From assembly GCA_041178405.1 (NCBI GenBank), contig JBEGVK010000042.1, positions 10,658-74,657 on the forward strand: a stretch of 64,000 nucleotides of DNA, written 5' to 3'. Every line of letters begins with the position of its first letter. The stretch's first letter is position 1. The translations under genes and the position numbers were made by a program. This DNA comes from UBA668 sp041178405. Its GTDB lineage: Bacteria > Actinomycetota > Acidimicrobiia > Acidimicrobiales > Ilumatobacteraceae. This document shows, one piece after another, positions 1-7,665 of the stretch. The notes beneath the pieces were generated by a model. The model searched no databases and was not told the origin of the DNA. It worked only from the letters and a program-made list of their open reading frames with translations.

Positions 1-1704
1 TCCGGCAAGGCGGTGCGACTCGTTGAACGCAATCGCCTTGAGCAGGCCGGGCCGCAACGAGGTGCGCAGGACGTCATCGCCCGCGGCAAGCGGGTTCACC
101 AGGCGTACCGCTGAGGATCCGAGGCCGGCACGCTCGAGGTCGCCGTCACTGAGGAACGGATGAGGCATCGCCTCACTGACTCCGAGGCCGAGCAGCACCT
201 CGCGCAGTCGGCGACGCCGCTGCTGGACAGCAGACAGCGCCCCCGGCTGCGACGGCTTCGGCACCGTCTTGCCGAGTCGGTCGTAGCCGTGATGGCGAGC
301 GACCTCCTCGATGATGTCGATCTCGAGGGTGCAGTCGGGTCGCCACGTGGGAACCGACACGCGAACAGCGCCCTCGGCACTCTCGACACCGAAGCCGATG
401 GGCTCGATGAGGCGGCGGATGTCATCGGCCGAGAACGGCTGGCCGAGCAGCGCGCTCACCCGATGCGGCCGCACGTCGATCACGACCTGATCCGGCAGGT
501 CAGGGGTCCGCGCATCGACCGCACCCTCGTGCACGACAAGGTCGGGGCAGGTGAGCCGGAGCAGTTCGACGAACCTCGCGACCGACTGCTCGATGCCGAA
601 CGGGTCGACCCCGCGTTCGAAGCGCGCCGATGCTTCACTGCGCAACCCGAGACGCTGCACGGTCCGCATGATCGCTGTCGGCTCGAACCATGCCGCTTCG
701 AGCGCGATCGACGTGGTCGACTCTGAGATCTCGGTATTGAGGCCACCCATGATCCCGGCGAGTCCGATCGGACGATCATTGGCATCGCAGATGAGCAGAT
801 CGTCTGCAGTAAGCGAGCGCTCGGCCCCATCGAGCGTCACCAGGGTCTCGCCGGGAGCGGCACGGCGGATGCGGAAGCCGCCGCCGCCGAGCGTATCCAT
901 GTCGTAGGCGTGATTCGGCTGGTTGGTCTCGAGCATCACGTAGTTGCTCACGTCGACCACGTTGTTGATCGGCCGCATACCCGCCGCCGTGAGTCGACGA
1001 GCCATCCACTCCGGCGACGCGCCAACAGCGACGCCACTGATGACCACACTCGTGAAGCGCGGGCATCGCGGACCGTCGACGATCTCGACCGACGCCGAGC
1101 GGGAGCCCGATGCGACGGCCATAGGCGACGGTGCAAACACGACCTGCACGCCGAATCGCGCAGCGAGGTCGCGCGCCACGCCGAGGTGCCCGTAGGCGTC
1201 GGGGCGGTTGCGCAGCACGTCGATGTCGTAGACGACTTCCTCGACCAGACCGAGCGCCGCTCCATATGGCACTCCGAGCGGCGTGTCGGCTGGCATCAGG
1301 AGAATGCCGCTGTGGTCGTCGCCAAGGCCGAGCTCTCGCGCCGAGCACAGCATCCCCTGACTCGGGATCTGGAGGATCGGCTTCGGCTCGATCACCCGGC
1401 CGTCGGGCATCACCGTGCCTGCGGTGGCGAGTGGCACCACGTCGCCGGGCGACATGTTGAACGCTCCGCACCACACGTGCCGCTCGACGCCGTCACCGGC
1501 ATCGACGAACACCCGGTGCACCTTGGCGGCATCAGGGTGGCGCTCGGTCCGCAGAACGCGAGCCGTCACGACACCGTGCACCGTTGCGCCAACGGCGTCG
1601 ACGCTGTCGACAGCAAGTCCGAGGTCGCTCAGCGCTGCAGCAAGCGCATCGCTGTCGTCGGGCAGTGGGGCGAGGTCACGGAGCCAGGAATGGATGATCT
1701 TCAT
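1..1704 (-). CDS. pheT: Phenylalanine-tRNA ligase beta subunit (partial, 3' end outside window)
   Basis: Large subunit of the alpha2-beta2 enzyme that charges tRNA-Phe in the cytoplasm. The first 568 codons are present and the C-terminal part, with the anticodon-binding region, lies beyond base 1. The start MKIIHSWLRDL matches the usual PheT N-terminus. An EMAP-II-like tRNA-binding domain follows at about residues 40-150 (HPDAAKVHRVFVDAG, then SQGMLCSARELGLG), then the B3/B4 editing region and a B5 domain (LIEPIGFGVE, VPTWRPD, EEVARHHGYD). It starts 9 bases after the pheS stop, so the two are co-transcribed and probably translationally coupled. Confidence 0.97.
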   Translation of the reverse strand, partial: MKIIHSWLRDLAPLPDDSDALAAALSDLGLAVDSVDAVGATVHGVVTARVLRTERHPDAAKVHRVFVDAGDGVERHVWCGAFNMSPGDVVPLATAGTVMPDGRVIEPKPILQIPSQGMLCSARELGLGDDHSGILLMPADTPLGVPYGAALGLVEEVVYDIDVLRNRPDAYGHLGVARDLAARFGVQVVFAPSPMAVASGSRSASVEIVDGPRCPRFTSVVISGVAVGASPEWMARRLTAAGMRPINNVVDVSNYVMLETNQPNHAYDMDTLGGGGFRIRRAAPGETLVTLDGAERSLTADDLLICDANDRPIGLAGIMGGLNTEISESTTSIALEAAWFEPTAIMRTVQRLGLRSEASARFERGVDPFGIEQSVARFVELLRLTCPDLVVHEGAVDARTPDLPDQVVIDVRPHRVSALLGQPFSADDIRRLIEPIGFGVESAEGAVRVSVPTWRPDCTLEIDIIEEVARHHGYDRLGKTVPKPSQPGALSAVQQRRRRLREVLLGLGVSEAMPHPFLSDGDLERAGLGSSAVRLVNPLAAGDDVLRTSLRPGLLKAIAFNESHRLAG

Positions 1705-1713
1705 CGCTGCCTC

Positions 1714-2715
1714 TCAGAACTGCCCGATGAAACGGAGGTCGTTGGTGTACATCTCGCGGACGTCGGCAATGCCGTGCCGCTCCTTGGCCATGCGGTCGAT
1801 GCCGAATCCGAACGCAAAGCCACTCCACTCCTCTGGATCCAGCCCGCCGGCCCGCAGCACGTTCGGGTGCACCATCCCGCACCCGCCGAGCTCGAGCCAG
1901 TCGCCGCCCGGTGTCCGGATGTCGAACTCAGCGGAGGGCTCGGTGAACGGGAAGTAGCTCGGGCGGAGTCGGCTCGTGAAGCCTGCGCCGAAGAACGCCT
2001 GCGTGAAGCGCTCGATGGTGCCGGCGAGGTCGGCAAGGGTGATGCCGCGGTCGATGACCAGTCCCTCGATCTGGTGGAACACAGCGAGGTGCGTTGCATC
2101 GGCGGTCTCGTTGCGGAACACGCGGCCGGGCATCACCATGTAGATCGGCGGCGCGATGGTCTGCATCACGCGGATCTGCACCGGCGACGTGTGCGTGCGC
2201 AGCACCGTGCTGCCGGGCGCGCCGTGGTCGACGTAGAAGGTGTCGTGCATGCTGCGCGCCGGGTGCTGCGGCGGCATGTTGAGCGCCTCGAAGTTGTGCC
2301 AGTCGGTCTCGACCTCGGGTCCTTCGGCGACTTGGAATCCCATGCCGACGAAGACATCCTCGAGCCGCTGCCAGGCCTGGGTGACGACGTGGGCGTGGCC
2401 GCGACGCGGCGAGTGCATCGTCTCGGTGAGGTCGATCCGCTCGGCGACGAGCTGTTCGGCGCGCGCCGCCGAGCGCAGAACCCTCAGCCGCTCGCCGAGG
2501 GCCGCCTCGACCGCAGCGGTCGCCTCATGCAGCGCCTGCCCAGCGCCGCGCTTCTCGTCAGGTGTGCCAAGCCCCCCAAGACCGGCCTTGAACCCGGCGA
2601 AGGGGCCCTTGCGGCCGAGCAGCTCGGACTCGAGCGCTTCAGCCTCAGCGAGATCGGCCACCTCGTGGATTCGCCGCACGGCCTCATCGCGCGCCGCAGT
2701 GATCTCGTCGATCAT
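1714..2715 (-). CDS. pheS: Phenylalanine-tRNA ligase alpha subunit
   Basis: Catalytic subunit (333 aa, close to the usual 330-350) of phenylalanyl-tRNA synthetase, a class II synthetase. An N-terminal coiled coil (residues 1-90) is followed by the catalytic core: motif 2 appears as FRNETADATHLAVFHQIEG and motif 3 as a glycine-rich GFGIDRMAK near the end. Three in-frame starts lie close together. ATG at 2715 is chosen because an AAGGAG ribosome site sits 7 bases before it, whereas the ATG at 2721 is almost on top of that site. pheT follows after 9 bases. Confidence 0.96.
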   Translation of the reverse strand: MIDEITAARDEAVRRIHEVADLAEAEALESELLGRKGPFAGFKAGLGGLGTPDEKRGAGQALHEATAAVEAALGERLRVLRSAARAEQLVAERIDLTETMHSPRRGHAHVVTQAWQRLEDVFVGMGFQVAEGPEVETDWHNFEALNMPPQHPARSMHDTFYVDHGAPGSTVLRTHTSPVQIRVMQTIAPPIYMVMPGRVFRNETADATHLAVFHQIEGLVIDRGITLADLAGTIERFTQAFFGAGFTSRLRPSYFPFTEPSAEFDIRTPGGDWLELGGCGMVHPNVLRAGGLDPEEWSGFAFGFGIDRMAKERHGIADVREMYTNDLRFIGQF

Positions 2716-2881
2716 CACCATTCTCCTTCGAACGTCGTCCCGCACCACGGTGCGGTCGGGGCATCGCCCCATCGGCCAGTGCGACCCCCGGGCGGGGGCT
2801 GGCGCGGCTCGATCAGTCGACCGGTGCGCAGCCCCAGATCACCCGGGGGCACGGAAATCGACGAGAGAACACGCCGTCACG
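2716..2881. other. Spacer between trmH and pheS
   Basis: A 166-base gene-free stretch. It holds a C/G-rich inverted repeat (CCCCCG, GG, CGGGGG at 2785-2798) without a following T-run, so it could be a weak terminator for trmH or a pheS leader structure. I see no T-box specifier arrangement. No clear -10 box was identified for pheS. Confidence 0.4.
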
Positions 2882-3649
2882 CTACCCGCTGCGCCGCTGC
2901 CGGGCGACCTCGAACACGAGGAGCGTGGCTGCCATCGCAGCATTGAGGCTCTCGACGGGCCCGCTGTGCGGGATCGTGAGCCACCCGTCGACAGGTGCGT
3001 CGTCGGGAAGGCCGTGCGCCTCGTTGCCCACCACGAGCGCCACCGGCTGGCGCAGGTCGACCTCGGAGTACGTGCTGCCGCGGTGCGACGACGAGCCCAT
3101 GACGGAAAGACCCATTGCTCGCAGCTGCCCGAGTTCGGCGACGATCACCGGGATCCTGAACACGCTCCCTGCGCTCGCGCGGACCACCTTCGGAGCGAAG
3201 GGATCTACCGACCCTGGCGTGAACAGCACCCCGTCCGCTCCCGCTGCCTCAGCTCCCCTGATGATCGTTCCTGCATTTCCGGGATCGGCCAGCTGGTGGC
3301 ATCCGACAATGAAGGTCGCCCCTGCCGGCAGCGGATGCTGCCGCCGTTGCACTACTGCGATGAGCGGCCGCGGCGAGTGCGTCGAGGCAACCCTCTCGAT
3401 GACGTTCGGAGCGACGTGGAACACCGCTGAGCCACAGTCGACGGGCTCAGAGCCTGGAGCAACGAACTGCGACTCGACCCGCCAGCCAGCGGCCACAGCC
3501 TGTTCGACCAGGGCCGCACCCTCGACGACCACGACACCCGCCTCGTCACGCGCACCGCGGCGCCCGACAAGGCGCCGCAGGTGCTGGATCTTCGGATTGG
3601 AGAACGTCAGCCCGGTCGAGCCGGACTCTCGCTCGTCGTGGTCGCCCAC
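2882..3649 (-). CDS. TrmH/SpoU-family rRNA methyltransferase
   Basis: Probable 23S rRNA 2'-O-ribose methyltransferase (255 aa) of the SPOUT superfamily, which uses S-adenosylmethionine bound in a trefoil knot. An N-terminal substrate-binding region (SNPKIQHLRRLV) precedes the three SpoU signatures: HQLADPGNAGTIIRGAEAAG, VVGNEAHGLP and IPHSGPVESLNAAMAA. GTG at 3649 is the only reasonable start between the rplT stop and the conserved region; no strong ribosome site is visible. A TrmH methyltransferase immediately after rplT is also the arrangement in Mycobacterium (tsnR). The exact target nucleotide cannot be read from sequence. Confidence 0.85.
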   Translation of the reverse strand: MGDHDERESGSTGLTFSNPKIQHLRRLVGRRGARDEAGVVVVEGAALVEQAVAAGWRVESQFVAPGSEPVDCGSAVFHVAPNVIERVASTHSPRPLIAVVQRRQHPLPAGATFIVGCHQLADPGNAGTIIRGAEAAGADGVLFTPGSVDPFAPKVVRASAGSVFRIPVIVAELGQLRAMGLSVMGSSSHRGSTYSEVDLRQPVALVVGNEAHGLPDDAPVDGWLTIPHSGPVESLNAAMAATLLVFEVARQRRSG

Positions 3650-3660
3650 GTCTGGGTCGC

Positions 3661-4014
3661 TCAGAGAGCGGCCTTGGCCTGCGCGACCAGCGTCGAGAAC
3701 GCCGCACTGTCGGTGACGGCGAGATCGGCGAGCACCTTTCGGTCGACTGCGATCCCGGCGGCGTTGAGTCCGGCGATGAACCGGCTGTAGCTGATGTCGT
3801 TCTGCCGGCACGCAGCGTTGATGCGCTGGATCCAGAGGCGTCGGAACTCACCCTTCTTGGCGCGGCGGTCGCGGAATGCGTATTGCCCACTGCGCATGAC
3901 CTGCTCGTTGGCTGCGCGGACAGAGCGGCTCTTGTTGCCGTAGTAGCCCTTTGCGCGCTCGAGGATCTGGCGGCGCTTCTTCTTGGCGCCGACGGCTCGC
4001 TTCACTCGTGCCAT
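3661..4014 (-). CDS. rplT: 50S ribosomal protein L20
   Basis: Full-length L20 (117 aa), an early 23S rRNA-binding protein needed for large-subunit assembly. The basic N-terminus MARVKRAVGAKKKRRQIL and the core KGYYGNKSRSVRAANEQVMRSG are diagnostic. Third gene of infC-rpmI-rplT; in other bacteria L20 represses this operon by binding its own mRNA. Followed 11 bases later by the TrmH methyltransferase. Confidence 0.98.
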   Translation of the reverse strand: MARVKRAVGAKKKRRQILERAKGYYGNKSRSVRAANEQVMRSGQYAFRDRRAKKGEFRRLWIQRINAACRQNDISYSRFIAGLNAAGIAVDRKVLADLAVTDSAAFSTLVAQAKAAL

Positions 4015-4086
4015 GGTTCTTCTCTCTCTCGTTCGTCGGTGTCGTTCGGTCGGGAGACGGGCGCAGAGGCCCGCCGGTGAGGATGG

Positions 4087-4284
4087 TCAGCGCTCGCCGA
4101 GCAGGCGCTTGATCTTGCGTGCGTCGCCGGGATGCACGTCGACTTCGCCGTCGAGGCGACGGGTTCGTGTCGAGGGCTTCTTCTCGAAGAGGTGCTGGCG
4201 GTTCTGCTGGAGGCGACGCAACTTGCCGGTTCCGGTCTTCCTGAACCGCTTCGCAGTGGTCTTGTTGGTCTTCATCTTGGGCAT
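4087..4284 (-). CDS. rpmI: 50S ribosomal protein L35
   Basis: Small ribosomal protein (65 aa). MPKMKTNKTTAKRF is the standard L35 start and GTGKLRR plus HLFEKKPSTRTRRL match the family. ATG at 4284 is preceded by AAAGGA; a longer in-frame extension upstream is rejected because L35 never carries it. Lies between infC and rplT. Confidence 0.97.
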   Translation of the reverse strand: MPKMKTNKTTAKRFRKTGTGKLRRLQQNRQHLFEKKPSTRTRRLDGEVDVHPGDARKIKRLLGER

Positions 4285-4357
4285 GGCATGTCCTTTGGGT
4301 GTCCCCTGCGGTGGCAGGGCCTGAGGTCTGGCGAGCGAGACGCTCGGCAAACGGGTG

Positions 4358-4978
4358 TCAGTCGGTATCGGCGCCGGCAGGCTCTGCAGGCGCTTCACCA
4401 GCCTGACCGTCGTCGGCCGAACCGTCGTGTCGGTCGGAGTTCTTCTTCGGAGGAGCCTTCTTCTCGGGCGACAGCACCATTGTCATGTTGCGCCCCTCGA
4501 GCCGGGCCTGGGTCTCGACCTTGGCGGCCCCGTCGAGCTGCTGCAGCACGGCATCGAGGATCTTCGAACCGAGTTCGGGGTGGGCCATCTCGCGTCCCCT
4601 GAACTGCAGGGTCACCTTCACCTTGTGCCCCTCGGAGAGGAACTCCTGCATGTGCCTCACCTTGGTGTCGAAGTCGCCCTTGCCGATCTTCGGTCGGAAC
4701 TTCACTTCCTTGATCGACACCTGCACGGTCTTCTTGCGCGACTCCTTTGCCTTCTGGCTCTCCTCGTAGCGGAACTTGCCGTAGTCCATGATTCGGCATA
4801 CGGGTGGGTTCGCCAGCGGGGCTACTTCGACGAGATCGAGGTCGAGCTGGCGCGCCATGGTGAGCGCTTCCGGCAGCGGCCTGATGCCGAGCTGTTGGCC
4901 GTCGGGGTCGATGAGACGCACTTCACGGGCACGTATGCGCTCGTTGTAGCGGTGCTCCTGCGGCTGCGGCGGTGCTAT
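4358..4978 (-). CDS. infC: Translation initiation factor IF-3, probable ATA start codon
   Basis: IF-3 (206 aa from the proposed start) binds the 30S subunit and proofreads start codons. The N domain carries the conserved YNERIRAREVRLI; the linker and C domain carry MDYGKFRYEESQKAKESRKK, VKVTLQFRGREM and GRNMTMVLSPEK. An acidic Ala/Asp-rich tail ends the protein. No ATG, GTG, TTG or CTG lies in frame between the upstream stop TGA and the NERIR motif; the only near-cognate codon is ATA at 4978, placed 9 bases after AGGAG. A GTG at 4921 would delete the conserved first strand. A poor start codon on infC is the known basis of IF-3 autoregulation (AUU in Escherichia coli). Confidence 0.93.
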   Translation of the reverse strand: MAPPQPQEHRYNERIRAREVRLIDPDGQQLGIRPLPEALTMARQLDLDLVEVAPLANPPVCRIMDYGKFRYEESQKAKESRKKTVQVSIKEVKFRPKIGKGDFDTKVRHMQEFLSEGHKVKVTLQFRGREMAHPELGSKILDAVLQQLDGAAKVETQARLEGRNMTMVLSPEKKAPPKKNSDRHDGSADDGQAGEAPAEPAGADTD

Positions 4979-5167
4979 GGCTGCTCACTCCTGTGCAATG
5001 GGTGTGTCCCCTCCTGTGTCGGGCGATGCGAAGCCACCGGACACCACGGGGCACACCGCCTGAGCGGCATGCTACGCACTGTTGATGACCCGGGCGCACG
5101 TGTCGGGGCGAGCCCCTTGTGGCCGGGTGGGGACGACAGGGACGTCCCACTTCGCCTCAGTTGTCGG
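4979..5167 (-). promoter_or_regulatory. infC 5' leader
   Basis: About 190 bases of leader between the inferred infC transcription start (near 5167) and its ATA start. It contains at least two inverted repeats: GGGGC/GCCCC at 5105-5116 and GTGGG(G)ACG/CGTCCCAC at 5127-5150. Leaders of infC-rpmI-rplT operons often bind L20. I cannot confirm an L20 site by eye. Confidence 0.4.
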
Positions 5168-5172
5168 CTCTG

Positions 5173-5178
5173 TAGGGT
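5173..5178 (+). promoter_or_regulatory. -10 box TAGGGT, leaderless
   Basis: TAGGGT ends 7 bases before the GTG at 5186, so transcription would begin at or next to the start codon. This supports the chosen start of the DUF1844 gene. Confidence 0.55.
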
Positions 5179-5179
5179 A
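5174..5179 (-). promoter_or_regulatory. -10 box TACCCT for infC operon
   Basis: TACCCT on the minus strand fits the actinobacterial TANNNT -10 consensus. It overlaps the plus-strand TAGGGT of the divergent gene by five bases, so one DNA element may drive both directions. No clear -35. Confidence 0.4.
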
Positions 5180-5185
5180 CCAGTC

Positions 5186-5530
5186 GTGGCCTCCGACGAC
5201 ACCACCTACGACGCTGATCCCGGCGACCATTTCGATGACGACACCGCTGACGGCGCCGAGGCACTGGCCGCCCTGCGCGAGGCACGCCAGCGCCTCGGTG
5301 GCGTCCCGGCCTCGGTCGTGGTCACCAACCACGTCATGGGGCTCTACGAACTGGCCGCGATCCACCTCAGTGCCCAGCCGCCGCAGCTCGGCGAGGCGGT
5401 GCTGGCCATCGACGCCATGGCCTGCCTCGTCGAGGGGCTCGGTGACCGACTGGGCGACGAGACCGGCCTCATGAGAGACGCGCTCGCCAACATCCGCCTG
5501 GCATTCGTCCAGGTCAAGGGTGCCGTCTGA
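5186..5530 (+). CDS. DUF1844-like small protein
   Basis: 114-aa protein of unknown function. After a very acidic N-terminus (DDTTYDADPGDHFDDD) comes an all-helical core from about residue 45: VVVTNHVMGLYELAAIHL, then LGEAVLAIDAMACLVEGLG and LMRDALANIRLAFVQVKGA. This follows the DUF1844 pattern (helix with LYELAA/LMSAAA, then a leucine-rich helix and RDAL..L..AF). DUF1844 genes lie near infC in other actinobacteria, as here. No signal peptide or membrane span. Its last 17 bases overlap the convergent ATL gene. Confidence 0.7.
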   Translation: MASDDTTYDADPGDHFDDDTADGAEALAALREARQRLGGVPASVVVTNHVMGLYELAAIHLSAQPPQLGEAVLAIDAMACLVEGLGDRLGDETGLMRDALANIRLAFVQVKGAV

Positions 5531-5837
5531 ATCTCCCGTAGGCAGCCCGCCGCACCCGTCCGCCTGCGACATCGACCCCCTCGGCGATGAGGAGCGCCGC
5601 CTGCTCTGCTTCGAGGCCGGGCACGAGGCGGCCAGCAGCGTTCACCACCCGCCACCACGGGACGGAATCGTCGTCGCTCGCTGCGAGCAACTGCCCCACA
5701 CGTCGAGCCTGGCGGCCGACACCGGCATCGACGGCGATGTCACCGTACGAGACCACCTCGCCCGGACGCAGCGAGCGCACCACGTCGATGATCCGCACAT
5801 CTCGGTCAGCGCCCGCACCCCGCTGGCCGTCGGTCAC
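5514..5837 (-). CDS. Alkyltransferase-like (ATL) DNA-damage sensor
   Basis: 107-aa protein related to the DNA-binding half of O6-methylguanine-DNA methyltransferase. It keeps the helix-turn-helix region (EVVSYGDIAVDAG, with the Tyr that flips the base) and the arginine-finger helix (RQARRVGQLLA). The catalytic PCHRV is replaced by PWWRVV, so the Cys acceptor is lost. ATL proteins with Trp at this position bind O6-alkylguanine and hand it to nucleotide excision repair. Known ATLs usually read PWHR; the second Trp here is unusual. GTG at 5837 overlaps the stop of the upstream gene by 4 bases. Confidence 0.85.
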   Translation of the reverse strand: MTDGQRGAGADRDVRIIDVVRSLRPGEVVSYGDIAVDAGVGRQARRVGQLLAASDDDSVPWWRVVNAAGRLVPGLEAEQAALLIAEGVDVAGGRVRRAAYGRFRRHP

Positions 5838-6052
5838 AGGGCAGCGACTCCTGCCGCCTCGTATCGGCCGAGGCGGGCGATCGATCTGAACCGCACCGCC
5901 GTGCCCACCGCCACCTGACGGGTTCCGTCGGCGATCTCGATGCAGTGGAACGGCCAGCGGCGGCCGTCGTCATCGATGATCACGCCCAGTCCCACGTCGG
6001 CGTCGAACGACGCAACAACGCCGCCGAGAATGCCGTCCGGCAGTGTGCTCAC
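5834..6052 (-). CDS. Cold-shock-domain-like small protein
   Basis: 72-aa protein whose whole length resembles one cold-shock (OB-fold) domain: GVVASFDADVGLGVI corresponds to the first strands and RNP1, WPFHCIEI to RNP2, then VAVGTAVRFR and GRYEAAGVAAL to the last strands. The aromatic residues of RNP1 (GFGFI in CspA) are mostly replaced (GLGVI), so single-stranded nucleic-acid binding may be altered. Tightly coupled to the ATL gene (GTGA overlap), hinting at a shared role. Function unproven. Confidence 0.65.
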   Translation of the reverse strand: MSTLPDGILGGVVASFDADVGLGVIIDDDGRRWPFHCIEIADGTRQVAVGTAVRFRSIARLGRYEAAGVAAL

Positions 6053-6076
6053 GGCCGTGAGGCTACCGAGGGCAGC

Positions 6077-6556
6077 TCAGTGAGCCGTCGGCACGTCGGC
6101 GAGCAATCGAAGTGCGTGAGGCAGTACGTCGAGTACCGCCGTGAGCTGCTCGACACAGCCCTTCGGCGACCCGGGAGTGTTGACCACGATGGCCTGTGCC
6201 CGGATCCCGACGACGCCCCGGGAGAGCCGGCCGAGGGGATTCACGAGCCGCATGGCCTCGGCGAGGCCCGGAGCGGATCGCTCGATGACGCGAAGCGTGC
6301 CCTCGGGTGTCTCGTCGCGCGGCGCGAATCCGGTGCCGCCCGTAGTGACCACGAGTCCTGCGAACCCATCGCAGAGGGCGATCAGTGCCGCTGCGACGCT
6401 GTCGGATCCGTCAGCGACAACGCGTCGATCGACGACCTCGTATCCGTGTCGGATCAGCAGCTCCACGAGCGCCGCACCGCTCGTGTCGGTGCGCGTGCCG
6501 GCGATCACGCCGTCGCTGACCGTGAGAACCTTTGCCTGCAGTCCGTCTGCGCTCAT
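6077..6556 (-). CDS. Molybdopterin-binding protein, MogA/MoaB family
   Basis: 159-aa enzyme of the family that adenylylates molybdopterin before molybdenum insertion. Seen motifs: LTVSDGVIAGTRTDTSG at the N-terminus, the signature TTGGTGFAPRDETPEGT, and the end motif VNTPGSPKGCVEQL. Start ATG at 6556 overlaps the rsmB stop by 4 bases. A second molybdenum-cofactor gene, mobA, is at 40.1-40.6 kb, so the organism probably makes molybdopterin guanine dinucleotide. Whether it acts as MoaB or MogA cannot be told. Confidence 0.88.
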   Translation of the reverse strand: MSADGLQAKVLTVSDGVIAGTRTDTSGAALVELLIRHGYEVVDRRVVADGSDSVAAALIALCDGFAGLVVTTGGTGFAPRDETPEGTLRVIERSAPGLAEAMRLVNPLGRLSRGVVGIRAQAIVVNTPGSPKGCVEQLTAVLDVLPHALRLLADVPTAH

Positions 6557-7665
6557 GCCGAGCGACGGTAGCGGAGCAGCACCATGCCGTCGGTGTCGCA
6601 GTCCTGCGGCAGCACCGCCCAGCCGGCGCCATACCGGCGCCATGTGCCTGCAGGCGGCTGCTCCTCGAGCACATCGAAGCCCTGCGGAACGCGGCGGTCG
6701 ACGGACTCCTCTGCGGTCAGCGTGCACACCGAGTAGACCAACGTCCCGCCCACCCGCACGAGCGGGGCGAGCGCGTCGATCATCGACTGCTGCAGGACAG
6801 CAAGCTCGGTCACATCTGTCGGGCTGATCCGCCAACGCGCATCGGGCCGCCGACGCAGCGCACCGAGTCCGCTGCAGGGCGCATCGAGCAGCACGCTGTC
6901 GAAGGCTCCGGCTCCGAACGGCGGCGCCGTCGCGTCTGCCACCGCCACCGCCACCGCATCGAGTCCGAGGCGCTGCACATTTGCTGCGATCAGACCGGCC
7001 CGGTGCCCCTGCAGGTCGCAGGCCACGACACTGGCGCCACGTCGGGCGATGCCCGTCGCCTTTCCCCCGGGAGCAGCGCACGCATCCAGCACGAGATCGC
7101 CGGGACCGCATGGAACGGCATCGCCAACCCACTGCGATGACTCGTCCTGCACATAGCCATCGGCTCGCTCCGTCGCAGATGCCGCGCGGTCCATGGCCTC
7201 CATGGCGCTCACCGCCTCGTCGACGCCGAATTCTGCTGCAAGCCGCGCTGCAATCCAGTCCGGATAGCTGAGCCGCTCGGCGTCCGATGCCCAGGTCATC
7301 GGTGTCGACGAGACTCGACGCAGCACGGCGTTGACGAAGGGCCGCGATCGCCGTGGTGCGAGGCCAACGGTCTCGGAGACCGCAGCGTGCACGGGCACTG
7401 AGGTGAAGCTGAGTTGGTAGGCGCCCAGGCGGAGCAGCGAGCGCAGTCGAGCAGGAGGCTCGGTCGACACGAAGCGATCGACGAGTGCATCGCAGGCTCG
7501 ACGTCGCCGCGTCGTGCCGTACACCAGTTCTGTGGCGAACCGGCGGTCGCGCTGGTCGAGCCCCGATCGATCGAGCATCGATGGCAGCAGGAGATTGGCG
7601 TATGCCCCCTCGTGGTCGATCCGTTCGAGGCAGTCGAGCGCCACCGACCGTGCGGTCGGCGTCAC
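6553..7665 (-). CDS. rsmB: 16S rRNA (cytosine-967-C5)-methyltransferase
   Basis: 370 aa, somewhat shorter than the 429-residue Escherichia coli enzyme. An N-terminal NusB-like RNA-binding domain (about residues 1-135: RDRRFATELVYGTTRRR, LRLGAYQLSF, FVNAVLRR) is followed by a Rossmann methyltransferase domain with LVLDACAAPGGKATG (SAM site), the DAPCSGLGALRRRPDARW motif IV and the catalytic Cys in SVCTLTAEE. GTG at 7665 overlaps the fmt stop (GTGA). The def-fmt-rsmB order is widespread in bacteria. Confidence 0.95.
   Translation of the reverse strand: MTPTARSVALDCLERIDHEGAYANLLLPSMLDRSGLDQRDRRFATELVYGTTRRRRACDALVDRFVSTEPPARLRSLLRLGAYQLSFTSVPVHAAVSETVGLAPRRSRPFVNAVLRRVSSTPMTWASDAERLSYPDWIAARLAAEFGVDEAVSAMEAMDRAASATERADGYVQDESSQWVGDAVPCGPGDLVLDACAAPGGKATGIARRGASVVACDLQGHRAGLIAANVQRLGLDAVAVAVADATAPPFGAGAFDSVLLDAPCSGLGALRRRPDARWRISPTDVTELAVLQQSMIDALAPLVRVGGTLVYSVCTLTAEESVDRRVPQGFDVLEEQPPAGTWRRYGAGWAVLPQDCDTDGMVLLRYRRSA

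Noticed and set aside
2785..2798. CCCCCG/CGGGGG repeat as a firm terminator for trmH
   Set aside because: The loop is only two bases and no T-run follows, so it is kept only as a note in the spacer entry.
910..2946. 678-codon plus-strand open frame opposite pheT/pheS
   Set aside because: It is antisense to two certain genes; its translation is Arg/His/Asp-rich with no domain, typical of an empty frame in high-GC DNA.
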